Positions 36,168-44,382 of a stretch of 64,000 nucleotides of DNA are shown one piece after another. Position 1 is the first letter of the stretch. Every line of letters starts with the position of its first letter. The translations under genes were made by a program, and so were the position numbers. The DNA is from CAAFZY01 sp964410325 (GTDB lineage Bacteria > Pseudomonadota > Alphaproteobacteria > RF32 > CAG-239): positions 1 through 64,000 of the forward strand of contig CAYPFN010000004.1 in NCBI GenBank assembly GCA_964410325.1, read 5' to 3'. A model generated the notes under the pieces. It was not told the DNA's origin. It saw nothing but the letters and a program-made list of their open reading frames with translations, and did no database searches.

Positions 36168-36542
36168 ATGAAAATGTTTGGTAATTTAGTTTATGGTAAA
36201 TTTTCCTTAAAAGAAACGTTTTGGAAATTTGGCGTTCTCGGTGTTTTTTTCTGTGCTTTGGTTACAAGAATTTTTAAGGCTTTTTTGATGCAGGCACTAA
36301 ATGGTGCTACTATTACTTATTACTATACACATTATTTCTCACCGCTTGCAATGGATGGCAAGATTTTGTTTTTAACAATCGGGTATTTTGTGTGTTTTGC
36401 GGCTTTATGCCTTTATTCAATAATGGTTTTGTTTGGTATTTGGCGGAGTTCTGCGGAATACGATAAAAGCATTTGGTTGCGTCATATTGCTAGAATAATG
36501 ATGTTTCTGATGGTTTATCTTGGTGTAAAATTTGTATTATAG
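36168..36542 (+). CDS. small hypothetical membrane protein (124 aa)
   Basis: Three predicted membrane segments (about residues 22-42, 60-85 with a preceding aromatic loop, and 105-122). The product is rich in Phe, Tyr and Leu and has no recognised motif. It follows the peptidase gene by 30 bases on the same strand with AAGGGG near its start; a second ATG at 36174 is equally possible. It may belong to the AMMECR1-like/peptidase operon. Confidence 0.6.
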   Translation: MKMFGNLVYGKFSLKETFWKFGVLGVFFCALVTRIFKAFLMQALNGATITYYYTHYFSPLAMDGKILFLTIGYFVCFAALCLYSIMVLFGIWRSSAEYDKSIWLRHIARIMMFLMVYLGVKFVL

Positions 36543-36551
36543 GGTGGACAT

Positions 36552-36707
36552 ATGAAAAAATTTATTTTGTTGTTTTTGCTATTTTTAATAGGGTGTGTTG
36601 TTGCTGGAGATTTTTCCGAAGACAGGAATCGGTTGCATGAACTTGGCCGGGATGAGGCTTATTGCCAGAAAAATCCTGATCGTTGTGTTAACGGCATTCC
36701 TTGGTAA
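36552..36707 (+). CDS. small putative lipoprotein (51 aa)
   Basis: A short reading frame starting 10 bases after the previous stop, with GGGTGG upstream. The N-terminus KKFILLFLLFLIGCV is a lipoprotein signal with an LIGC lipobox (Cys 15), leaving a 37-residue acidic/basic mature peptide with two more cysteines. It ends 14 bases before a strong terminator. The clear signal and position at the end of the operon support a real gene; the function is unknown. Confidence 0.65.
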   Translation: MKKFILLFLLFLIGCVVAGDFSEDRNRLHELGRDEAYCQKNPDRCVNGIPW

Positions 36708-36720
36708 TTGTTTGAAGAGA

Positions 36721-36750
36721 AAAAATCCGCAGTTAAAGCGGATTTTTTAA
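36721..36750 (+). terminator. rho-independent terminator
   Basis: A perfect 10-bp stem (AAAAATCCGC arm), seven-base loop and T-run, closing the operon from the AMMECR1-like gene to the small lipoprotein. Confidence 0.9.
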
Positions 36751-36792
36751 TATTATTAACGGGTGAGCGATGTAATAAGAATTATAAAATCT

Positions 36793-36821
36793 AAAAAACC
36801 CCGTATTAAACGGGGTTTTTT
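36793..36821. terminator. bidirectional terminator
   Basis: A perfect 11-bp stem (AAAAAACCCCG arm) with a seven-base loop, seven bases from the pssA stop; on the minus strand its T-run ends the psd-pssA transcript. Confidence 0.9.
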
Positions 36822-36827
36822 CAAAAG

Positions 36828-37625
36828 TTATTTTACAGCTTTTTTCTTATCATATAAAAATTTGATAATCCCCAGTGGAATTGATAAAGCATAAAGTCCG
36901 GTCATAATACCTAATGTAAGCCAGGGTTGTGTAATCATAAAATGAATAAACAATACGACAAACAGCATTAAAGGTAGCATCATATATGTTTGTACTTTAA
37001 GCTTTTTTAATGAAATGGTGGGTATACGACTAACCATTAAAAAAGTAATGATAAACATCATAATGCCACAAAAGGCATTAGACTGTAAAACGATAGCAGC
37101 TTGCGGAAAATGGAAACAAATCAGCAAAGGCATGATAGCTAAGGCCGCGGCGGCTGGTGCTGGTACGCCGACAAAATAATGCGACCAGTATTCAGGCTGA
37201 TCATCATCAAGCATAGTGTTAAAACGTGCTAAGCGCATGGCCATACCCATAGCAAATAACAAACAGAAAAACCAGCCGAATTTAGGCAAATCAAACAAAG
37301 TCCATTGATATATTAAGATTGCGGGCGCAACGCCGAAACTGACAAAATCGGAAAGCGAATCTAGTTCGGCGCCGAATTTGGAGGAGGCTTTCAAAAATCT
37401 GGCAACACGACCGTCCAGACCATCAAATAAAGCGGCCAGAAAGATACAAAGTACGGCTTTAATCCAATCATCTATAATTGCATAGCGAATCGATGTTACA
37501 CCAGAACAAAGCGCCATCATCGTTAAAATATTCGGCACTAGTTTACGAAAAGGAACCTCTTTAAATTTTTGTTTAGATATGAGTATCCGGTTGTTGATGT
37601 TTTTAACTTTATGAATGTTTCTCAT
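36828..37625 (-). CDS. pssA: CDP-diacylglycerol-serine O-phosphatidyltransferase
   Basis: An integral membrane enzyme making phosphatidylserine from CDP-diacylglycerol and serine. The CDP-alcohol phosphotransferase motif is visible as FDGLDGRVARFL-x-x-SSKFGAELDSLSD near residues 67-92, followed by several membrane spans in 265 residues. The start overlaps the psd stop by four bases, so the phosphatidylserine decarboxylase and synthase are made together. Together they supply phosphatidylethanolamine for the membranes. Confidence 0.95.
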   Translation of the reverse strand: MRNIHKVKNINNRILISKQKFKEVPFRKLVPNILTMMALCSGVTSIRYAIIDDWIKAVLCIFLAALFDGLDGRVARFLKASSKFGAELDSLSDFVSFGVAPAILIYQWTLFDLPKFGWFFCLLFAMGMAMRLARFNTMLDDDQPEYWSHYFVGVPAPAAAALAIMPLLICFHFPQAAIVLQSNAFCGIMMFIITFLMVSRIPTISLKKLKVQTYMMLPLMLFVVLFIHFMITQPWLTLGIMTGLYALSIPLGIIKFLYDKKKAVK

Positions 37626-38329
37626 TTAACAACTCCTTCTACTCTTGGTGCATCAGATTTCAGATTTGCTAAAATTGTTTCGCCGGCGACCATGGTTTGA
37701 CCAATGCATACCTGAGGTTCAATATCGGTTGGCAGATAAACGTCCAGACGGGAACCAAAACGAATAAGCCCGAATCTTTCACCAGCCTGATATTGTTGTC
37801 CATCGCGGGCAAAGCAGATAATTCGACGAGCGACCAAACCGGCAATCTGCACAAAGGCGATTTCTTTGCCGCAGTCTGTGCGCATGGCAAGCAGCTGTCG
37901 TTCATTATCTTTGCTGGCTTTGTCAAGCGTTGCATTAAAAAATTTGCCTTTGATATAAGCCTTTCTGATAATTTTGCCAGATGCTGGCGCACGATTAACG
38001 TGGACATTAAACACGCTCATAAAAATGCTTATGCGATTGAATGTTTTATTGTTCATACCCAGTTCTTCAGGGCCGGTTACGCGGGTAATCATTTGAACAA
38101 TGCCATCAGCTGGGGAAACGACTACATCTTTTATCTGTGGCGTAACGCGTTCAGGGTCACGGAAGAAATAATAGCACCAGATAGTTAAAATTAATCCGAC
38201 AATACCCAAAGGAAGCCAGATAATTGCCAGCAACGCTGTTGCCGCTGCAAAAATGCTGATAAAGCGCCACCCTTCGTTATTAATGTTTGGAAAAATATAT
38301 CTTTGGAAAGAAAGATTAACGTTTTTCAT
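37622..38329 (-). CDS. psd: phosphatidylserine decarboxylase proenzyme
   Basis: The short, 235-residue alphaproteobacterial type of Psd. It cleaves itself to form a pyruvoyl cofactor and makes phosphatidylethanolamine at the inner membrane. A hydrophobic N-terminal pair of segments (about residues 20-55), the DG in VVSPADGIV, the FMSVFNVHVNR motif and the self-cleavage serine in RFGSRLDVYLP are all visible. It is the first gene of the psd-pssA pair. Confidence 0.95.
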   Translation of the reverse strand: MKNVNLSFQRYIFPNINNEGWRFISIFAAATALLAIIWLPLGIVGLILTIWCYYFFRDPERVTPQIKDVVVSPADGIVQMITRVTGPEELGMNNKTFNRISIFMSVFNVHVNRAPASGKIIRKAYIKGKFFNATLDKASKDNERQLLAMRTDCGKEIAFVQIAGLVARRIICFARDGQQYQAGERFGLIRFGSRLDVYLPTDIEPQVCIGQTMVAGETILANLKSDAPRVEGVVK

Positions 38330-38493
38330 AACAAATACCTTTCAATAAAAATGCCGAAACGCTGTTTCCGACGCATTTGATTAATGTTTATGGACATAAT
38401 CCGTAAATCAAGAAAACATAATTTTGCAAAAAAAACAAGTTTTATGTTGCATTTATGAAATTATGTGGTTATAAACAACCTTGTAAAGGTTAT

Positions 38494-38580
38494 GCGCTTG
38501 TGGCGGAACAGGTAGACGCTGCAGACTTAAAATCTGTTGGGAGCAATCCCGTGCCGGTTCGATTCCGGCCTAGCGCACCA
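38494..38580 (+). tRNA. tRNA-Leu (UAA)
   Basis: The 87-base sequence folds as a class II tRNA with anticodon TAA in the loop CTTAAAA, a long variable arm, the GGTTCGATTCC T-arm and an encoded CCA. One T-T mismatch occurs in the acceptor stem. Confidence 0.95.
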
Positions 38581-38612
38581 TTTGTTTTCCTTGAAAATCA
38601 AGCATTTAGATT

Positions 38613-38650
38613 AAGAGCTATGCTGAAAAGTTAGGCTCTTTAATTTTTTA
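38613..38650 (+). terminator. possible terminator after tRNA-Leu
   Basis: AAGAGC pairs with GCTCTT across a 16-base loop, followed by a T-rich tract. The stem is short and the loop is long. Nothing else is visible from here to 38835. Confidence 0.45.
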
Positions 38651-38835
38651 TGCTTACATTTTGTGTTTTACAAAAGACGACTTTGAAAAAGCAAAATGTC
38701 TGAAAACTGTGAGATCCTTATTTGTCGGATATTCTAAAATAATATTAAAATTTGATAGTTTTTGTTTAAAAATATTGAAAATCAAGTCCTGTGATTTGAA
38801 TTCCTTCACCAATCATTCTGCCATTTCTGCCAAAT

Positions 38836-38864
38836 AAAAAACTCTCCCTTTTTAGAGGAGAGTT
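38836..38864 (-). terminator. terminator of the gene at 38890-39369
   Basis: An 8-bp stem (AACTCTCC with GGAGAGTT) with a T-run on the minus strand, 25 bases after the stop of the PGDYG-like gene. Confidence 0.75.
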
Positions 38865-38889
38865 TAGTTTGTTTGAAAAAATGAGATGA

Positions 38890-39369
38890 TTAGCAGAAAT
38901 TTCCATCATCGGTACATTCCTTGTAGGTATCATAGAATTCCTGTTCGGCAATTCCATAAATATCATCCAAAGAAGTGATGGAAATGAAGCTTCCGGCACG
39001 CATGTTCTGAGCTTCACCCCAAGAACAGATAAACGAAATATTTTCACTTATCTGTATAAACTTGGCAATTCCGCCTGTAGGTTTAAACCAACCTTCGCCA
39101 AGTTCCGGAGCTGGCTCATATTTTTTCCCGAATTTGTTTGCGGGAACAATATAGCTTTCGCCTCCGGGATTGGTAACAATCCAATCACCGGCGTTTGCTT
39201 TATTGCTCGTTTCTCGGTGGCCATCAGTAAGAATGGTTTCAATTACTTCGCCTTCTTTAGCCTCTCGCGCCAAAACACGGGCAAATTTGGTATATGTTTT
39301 ACAGGAGGCGCCGTTAGCAATCAAACCTTCTACATAGCTTTTCATTTTTTCTTTGTTCATTGTTTTCAT
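38890..39369 (-). CDS. hypothetical protein with PGDYG-like segment
   Basis: A soluble 159-residue protein. The segment AGDWIVTNPGGESYIVPAN, followed by KFGKKYEP, resembles the small PGDYG domain, where a Gly-Asp precedes a (V/T)xNPxGExYxVxxxxF pattern; the function of that domain is unknown. The N-terminus is basic and helical and the C-terminus is acidic with two cysteines near the end. No strong ribosome site precedes either the first ATG or the ATG four codons on. It is a single gene with its own terminator. Confidence 0.6.
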   Translation of the reverse strand: MKTMNKEKMKSYVEGLIANGASCKTYTKFARVLAREAKEGEVIETILTDGHRETSNKANAGDWIVTNPGGESYIVPANKFGKKYEPAPELGEGWFKPTGGIAKFIQISENISFICSWGEAQNMRAGSFISITSLDDIYGIAEQEFYDTYKECTDDGNFC

Positions 39370-39565
39370 AATTTATTTTTTTTAATTGTTAAACATCGTT
39401 GCATTTTAAGATTATGAGCATTAAAAATAAAACCATAACGCATAAAATTCAACAATGTTAAAAATTATGGAAACGGAATTAAAAATAATAAACATATACT
39501 TAATATAGCAATTATAACGTATCACATTTTTTAGTGTTTTAAAAGACAAATTTTAATATTTTAAG

Positions 39566-39592
39566 CAAAAACCCCCGCTTTTGCGGGGGTGT
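39566..39592 (-). terminator. terminator of tRNA-Ser (GGA)
   Basis: An 8-bp GC-rich stem (ACCCCCGC arm) with a T-run on the minus strand directly after the tRNA. The remaining 39370-39565 is AT-rich without visible features. Confidence 0.85.
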
Positions 39593-39601
39593 TGCTTAAA
39601 A

Positions 39602-39692
39602 TGGCGGATAGAGTGAGATTCGAACTCACGGTACCCTTTGGGGGTACACACGATTTCCAATCGTGCGCCTTCGACCACTCGGCCATCTATCC
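39602..39692 (-). tRNA. tRNA-Ser (GGA)
   Basis: Read on the minus strand it is a 91-base class II tRNA with anticodon GGA in the loop TTGGAAA, a long variable arm (GTACCCC stem), a GAGTTCGAATCTC T-arm and encoded CCA. Confidence 0.95.
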
Positions 39693-39738
39693 ATGCCCCT
39701 CTTTCTATATTCTTTTTTTTGATTTCGCAAGTGTTTTT

Positions 39739-40296
39739 TTAATCTTTTTTATCAGGATAACCGATTAACTGATGAATAATGACAAATTCATCTTCCCTTA
39801 AGCCTAAGGCTTGGTGGAGTTTTTCTTTATCAATGAAACCGCGGACAACCGTTCCCAAACCCTTTTCCGTAACATATAAATAAACATTCTGATATGCAGC
39901 ACCAGCATGTAAAAGCGAATATTCCGGATTGCTACCAGTATATACCAGATTAAGCGAACCGTTTCTCACATAATCTTGAAGGGCAAGGCTTGACAAAGCA
40001 TTTTCATTTGAAATTTTGTTCAAAGTATGATTTTCGCCGTCGTAAAGCCAAATTCCTTTTTCATTGAGTATAAAAATTTTAAGATTTTTTTCATTTAAAG
40101 CCGTGGGAATAGTTCGGGTGCCTTTTTTGTTTTTGCCGAAGGCAACCCATAAAATGTTGCTGATGTCTTGCTCATCTAGACGACTGGAGCAATATTCTTT
40201 TGTGGAAACGCGATTGTTCATGATTTGCAGCAAAGAATCGGAAATTTGTGGACTGGACAGGCGAACTGGTGCTCCGAGATCTTTTTTAGATGACAT
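39739..40296 (-). CDS. nitroreductase-family protein
   Basis: A 185-residue FMN-binding nitroreductase. The N-terminal RVSTKEYCSSRLDEQDISNILWVAFG is the typical helix with the conserved R-S-x-R-x-Y/F region, and the central LLHAGAAYQNVYLYVTEKGLGTVVRG is the family core. The C-terminal IGYPDKK is also usual. These proteins reduce quinones or nitro compounds with NAD(P)H, or act as SagB-like dehydrogenases; the substrate is unknown. It is an isolated gene between tRNA-Ser and the BI-1 gene. Confidence 0.85.
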   Translation of the reverse strand: MSSKKDLGAPVRLSSPQISDSLLQIMNNRVSTKEYCSSRLDEQDISNILWVAFGKNKKGTRTIPTALNEKNLKIFILNEKGIWLYDGENHTLNKISNENALSSLALQDYVRNGSLNLVYTGSNPEYSLLHAGAAYQNVYLYVTEKGLGTVVRGFIDKEKLHQALGLREDEFVIIHQLIGYPDKKD

Positions 40297-40535
40297 TTTC
40301 TCCTCCTTATAAAAAAGAATCTTAATTTGTTTTTATTCTAAAGCCGAGGGATGAAATTAGCAAATTTTGATTTAAAAGTATTCACGATGTTTTTCAGGAT
40401 GTTATGGTTATAGACCATAAAATAACTGTCCAGAGGGTAATGACTGTTATTAAGTCTCAAAAATTGTAACCACAGGAGCTCCATATAATTAAAAAATATT
40501 CTGTCGATCAAAAATAAGGATGAAGAACAATAAAA

Positions 40536-40562
40536 CAAAACCCCGCTTAACAGGCGGGGTTG
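40536..40562 (-). terminator. terminator of the Bax-inhibitor-1 gene
   Basis: A 7-bp stem (ACCCCGC arm, eight-base loop) with a T-run on the minus strand. The interval 40297-40535 shows no gene. Confidence 0.75.
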
Positions 40563-40581
40563 GGGTTAAGAAAACGCTTTA

Positions 40582-41310
40582 TTATCTTCTGTTACCCATA
40601 ATCCTTAATAAATTCAGGAACAGGTTGATAAAATCCATATACAAAGCCAGAGCACCGGCAACAGCTTTTCGCGTCAGCGAATCTTCCGAATCGGCGGAAG
40701 CGTAGATGTTGAGAATGTTCTGCGTATCGTAGGCGGTTAAACCAACAAATATGGCTATGGAAATATAAGACAATGCATAATACATTGCCGGGCTTTGCAT
40801 AAAGATGTTAACAATGCTGGCAATGATAACGCCCCATAACCCCATAATCAGAAAAGAACCAATACTGGTCAAATCACGCTTGGTGGTATAACCGTACAGG
40901 CTCATGGCACCAAAAGTGCCAGCTGTAATTAGAAAAACGCGAGTCATACTGGAAGCGGTATAAACTAATAAAATCGGTGTTAAAGAAGCGCCCATTAAAG
41001 CCGCAAAACCCCAGAATACGCCTTGAACCTGTTTTGTCGAGCCACGCATAACTGCCCAGTTAAAAACAAACACCATAATCAACGGTGAAATTAGAAACAA
41101 CCAGCCAAGCCCCGACATGCTGACCGAGTTTGTGGCTTGATTAAAATTGAAAAACAGTCTGATTAAACTGGTGTTTGCGATTAAATAAGCCACCAAGGCG
41201 GTTAAACACAAACCACCGGCCATATAATTATACACTTTGAGCATAAAACTGCGCAAACCTTCATCAATGTAGCTTTTTGCCGCGGATGAAGTATAGCTTT
41301 TTGTTTCCAT
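40582..41310 (-). CDS. Bax inhibitor-1/YccA family membrane protein
   Basis: A 242-residue protein with seven membrane spans. The N-terminal cytoplasmic tail is followed by FMLKVYNYMAGGLCLTALVAY, and the family aspartate motif appears as FVGLTAYDTQNI near residue 200 and in the C-terminal ALYMDFINLFLNLLRI. In other bacteria these proteins act as pH-sensitive calcium leak channels or associate with FtsH. It is transcribed alone. Confidence 0.93.
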   Translation of the reverse strand: METKSYTSSAAKSYIDEGLRSFMLKVYNYMAGGLCLTALVAYLIANTSLIRLFFNFNQATNSVSMSGLGWLFLISPLIMVFVFNWAVMRGSTKQVQGVFWGFAALMGASLTPILLVYTASSMTRVFLITAGTFGAMSLYGYTTKRDLTSIGSFLIMGLWGVIIASIVNIFMQSPAMYYALSYISIAIFVGLTAYDTQNILNIYASADSEDSLTRKAVAGALALYMDFINLFLNLLRIMGNRR

Positions 41311-41387
41311 GATTCTCTCCTTAAAAATTTTTCCTGTTTGATAATATAGAAATTTTTTTATCTAAAATCAATAAGCATGTAAAAAAA

Positions 41388-41414
41388 CATCCGCCTGTTA
41401 AAAGGCGGATGTTG
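41388..41414 (-). terminator. terminator of the DegT-family gene
   Basis: A 9-bp stem (ACATCCGCC arm) with seven Ts on the minus strand, close after the stop at 41429. Confidence 0.85.
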
Positions 41415-41428
41415 TACATTTGTGAAAA

Positions 41429-42589
41429 TTAAGCTGCTTTGGCCGAATATTTATAAGCAAACTTATTCATTGTTTCAATGATATAAGACTGTTCGTCTTC
41501 TTCCAAATACGGATGCATAGGAATGCTTAAAACGGTTTTGGATAATTTTTCGCAGACAGGAACCGAACGGGTATTCCATTTTTTATAAGCTGTTTGGGTG
41601 TTAACCGGGCGCGGATAGTAAGCGCCACAGGGAATTCCTGCTTTTTTTAAATGTGACATGAGCTCATCGCGATGTTCGCAATTGATGGTATACAAAGCGT
41701 AAGCCGAACGACAATTATCCAAAATCCGTTGTTTGCCAAAATAGGGGCTTAATTCCAAATCATAGCGTTTGGCAATACGGTAGCGGTCTTCCAGTTCTTT
41801 ATCAAAAATTGTCAGTTTTTGTAAAATAACGGCTGCTTGGAAAGAGTTCATGCGTCCGGTCATACCCAAACGGATATTATCATAATGATCATTGGGGCTC
41901 ATGCCATGGACGCGACAGGATTTAACCAGTTCATTTTCTTCATTATTATTGGTGAATACGGCACCGCCGTCGCCATATCCAGCCAAAGGTTTTGTCGGAT
42001 AAAAAGACGTAGCACTCATGTCGGAAATGGAGCATGCTTTTTTGCCATGATAAATCGAACCATAGGACTGACAGGCGTCAGACAAAACTTTCATGCCGTT
42101 TTCATGAGCGATGTTGGTGATTTCGTCCAATTCGCACGGAGAACCGAAAATATCAACAGGAATAACCGCTTTCAAATTTAGTTTTCCTTCTTTTTTGACT
42201 TCAGCAATGGCGCGTTTCAGATCTTCAGGATCCATGTTGTAGGTGTCTGGCTTGGAATCAACAAAAACAGGCGTTGCGCCAAGCAAGACAGGGGCTTCCG
42301 CAGAAGATACAAAAGTAAACGATGAAACAAAAACGGCATCGCCAGGCTTAACATCCCAAGCCATTAAAGCCAGTGTTAAAGCATCGGTGCCAGAACCGCA
42401 GGTCGAGCAATATTTTGTACCGGAATATTCAGCCAGTTTTTGATCGAGTTCTTTAGTTTCTGGACCTTGGCAATAAGCGCCATGGTCTAAAATTTTTTCT
42501 AAAGCCGTCATGATTTTCTCTCGACCGATAACGCTTTGCGATGAGGCACAGTCAAACAAATTGATTTTTTTAGAAGGTTTTTCTATCAT
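41429..42589 (-). CDS. DegT/DnrJ/EryC1/StrS aminotransferase
   Basis: A 386-residue PLP enzyme that usually transaminates nucleotide-linked keto-sugars. The SGTDAL cofactor loop lies near residues 66-71, DACQSYG near 171-177, and the Schiff-base lysine is K200 in SFYPTKPLAGYGDGGA; RMNSFQAA follows. Length and motifs are complete. No other sugar-nucleotide genes are nearby, so its pathway, perhaps an O-antigen or surface-glycan amino sugar, cannot be read from context. Confidence 0.93.
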   Translation of the reverse strand: MIEKPSKKINLFDCASSQSVIGREKIMTALEKILDHGAYCQGPETKELDQKLAEYSGTKYCSTCGSGTDALTLALMAWDVKPGDAVFVSSFTFVSSAEAPVLLGATPVFVDSKPDTYNMDPEDLKRAIAEVKKEGKLNLKAVIPVDIFGSPCELDEITNIAHENGMKVLSDACQSYGSIYHGKKACSISDMSATSFYPTKPLAGYGDGGAVFTNNNEENELVKSCRVHGMSPNDHYDNIRLGMTGRMNSFQAAVILQKLTIFDKELEDRYRIAKRYDLELSPYFGKQRILDNCRSAYALYTINCEHRDELMSHLKKAGIPCGAYYPRPVNTQTAYKKWNTRSVPVCEKLSKTVLSIPMHPYLEEDEQSYIIETMNKFAYKYSAKAA

Positions 42590-42790
42590 TTTTTTATCCT
42601 TTAAGCAAAATTCAAACTGAGGCTGATATTACGGCACTTAATCTGTTGATGCAACACACAAGATATTTCTTGATTGTAACAAAAAACAATCCATACGAAA
42701 ATATCACCATGAATAATTATATTTTTGTTGATTTAATTGCCATAATTGCTATATTTGAGGCAACTTAAATAATAATTATAAGGATGTGTT

Positions 42791-43585
42791 ATGAAAAAAA
42801 TTGCCTTGTCGGTGCTTTTGGCTTTGAGCCTGACCGCCTGTGCGACCAATCCGGATGGCAGCAAACTTAATCCTGAAGATGAAGAATCGGGGTTGGAGTA
42901 CTATAATCGTGCCATGTTTAATTTTAATTATCAGTTTAATAAAAAGGTTATGAAGCCGGTGGGCGAAGGCTATAAAGAAGTTACCAACCAATTTTTCCGT
43001 GACCGGGTCAGCGCTTTTTTTGATAATCTGGAAGAGCCAGCTTATTTTGCCAATAACCTTTTTCAGGGGGAATTTAAAAACAGCGGTATTTCAGTCGGGC
43101 GCTTTTTTATTAACTCAACTCTAGGGCTTGCCGGAATGTTTGATGTGGCTGTTGGTTGGGGGCTTGAAAAGAAAGCCAATAGTTTTGATAAAACAATGGC
43201 AAAATATTGCGTGCCGGACGGTCCGTTCTTTATTGTGCCGATAGTTGGTCCGGCAACGCCGCGATATGTTGTTGGCTGGACGGCTGATGCTTATGCCAGC
43301 CCGCTGTTTTGGGCTTTGATAGATGTTGATGATAGCGGAGTTGATGCGGCTGTGATTGGCGCAACGACGCTGAAATATATTAATATTTATGCGGAAAATT
43401 TAAGTTTGCTTGAAAGCTTGGAAGAAGGGTCTGTTGATTTTTATGCAACGGTCAAGTCGGCCTTTTTGCAAAATCGGCAAAAATTTGTCAGCATATGTGC
43501 CGAAACAGGAACTGATAATGAAGTTTTGAGCTATGATTTTGATTTTGGTTATGATGATGCTTTTGATGATGAAATAGAATTTTAA
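42791..43585 (+). CDS. mlaA: outer-membrane lipoprotein MlaA (VacJ)
   Basis: MlaA removes misplaced phospholipids from the outer leaflet of the outer membrane. A lipoprotein signal ends at LTAC with Cys 17. The body shows the family blocks YNRAMFNFNYQFNK, the LEEPAYFANNLFQGE segment, FFINSTLGLAGMFDVA and GPFFIVPIVGPATPR. The C-terminus is an acidic Asp/Tyr-rich tail (264 aa). AAGGATG precedes the start. mlaC follows in 18 bases, while mlaD, mlaE and mlaF are not in the window. Confidence 0.96.
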   Translation: MKKIALSVLLALSLTACATNPDGSKLNPEDEESGLEYYNRAMFNFNYQFNKKVMKPVGEGYKEVTNQFFRDRVSAFFDNLEEPAYFANNLFQGEFKNSGISVGRFFINSTLGLAGMFDVAVGWGLEKKANSFDKTMAKYCVPDGPFFIVPIVGPATPRYVVGWTADAYASPLFWALIDVDDSGVDAAVIGATTLKYINIYAENLSLLESLEEGSVDFYATVKSAFLQNRQKFVSICAETGTDNEVLSYDFDFGYDDAFDDEIEF

Positions 43586-43603
43586 TTACAAGGAGATGGA
43601 AAT

Positions 43604-44200
43604 ATGCGCAAAGTTTTAGGTTTAATATTGACGATGGCGCTGTTCGTTGCTGGAACGGCAAAAGCTGATGTTGATGCGCAAAAAGCGGAAGATTTTATTA
43701 AGGAAGTAACAAAACAGGGAATAGAAGAAATTATTAATTCTGATGTGCCACTGGAAGAAAAAGATGCCAGATTTGCTAAGCTTTTTAATGAATATTTGGA
43801 TTTAGATTTTATCGGGCGATTTGTTTTAGGTAGATATTGGAAAACCTCAAGTTCCAAACAACGAACGGACTTTATAGACGTTTATCGAGAGATGAATATT
43901 AAAACTTGGTCCAAACGCTTTGATGAATTTAAAGGAAAAACCTTTGTTTTCAAAGGGACATCGCCTTCCAGTTCAGCTAATCAAGTTTTTGTAAACACTG
44001 AAGTGTCGATGGATCAGGGCGCTCCAGCAAAAGTGGCCTGGCGGGTTAAGGAAACGGATGGAAAGTTTAAAGTTGTTGATATTGTTATTGAAAATGTCAG
44101 TCTGGCGATTACTGCCCGCAATGAATATACGGCATATATTAAGAAATCTCCGGATGGAATTGACGGTTTGATCGCCAATCTGCGACAAAAAATCCAATAA
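43604..44200 (+). CDS. mlaC: periplasmic phospholipid shuttle MlaC
   Basis: MlaC carries phospholipids between MlaA at the outer membrane and the inner-membrane Mla transporter. The 198 residues begin with a Sec signal (LGLILTMALFVAGTAKAD). The body has the Ttg2D/MlaC features LFNEYLDLDFIGRFVLGRYWK and KVAWRVKETDGKFKVVDIVIENVSLAITARNEY, which I shorten here to key segments. AAGGAG lies before the start, 18 bases after mlaA, so they form an operon. Confidence 0.94.
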   Translation: MRKVLGLILTMALFVAGTAKADVDAQKAEDFIKEVTKQGIEEIINSDVPLEEKDARFAKLFNEYLDLDFIGRFVLGRYWKTSSSKQRTDFIDVYREMNIKTWSKRFDEFKGKTFVFKGTSPSSSANQVFVNTEVSMDQGAPAKVAWRVKETDGKFKVVDIVIENVSLAITARNEYTAYIKKSPDGIDGLIANLRQKIQ

Positions 44201-44382
44201 AAGCGTAACGGCATAAATTATTGCCGATGGTCTGTTGTTGCCGGAAAATTTCCGATGAGGTTTATAAAATATTTTTGGGCTATTTTTCTGGAGATTTTAA
44301 CTATAAATGAATAATTGACATTTTGTGCTTTTTTAGGTAAACTAATAATAGTATGTATAATTATTTTTTGTCGGGGGCTGTC

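Noticed and set aside
38766..39047. 93-codon minus-strand frame overlapping the PGDYG-like gene
   Set aside because: It runs antiframe through a better-supported gene and through a terminator.
40338..40538. 66-codon minus-strand frame
   Set aside because: It overlaps the terminator of the BI-1 gene, has no ribosome site, and the peptide looks random.
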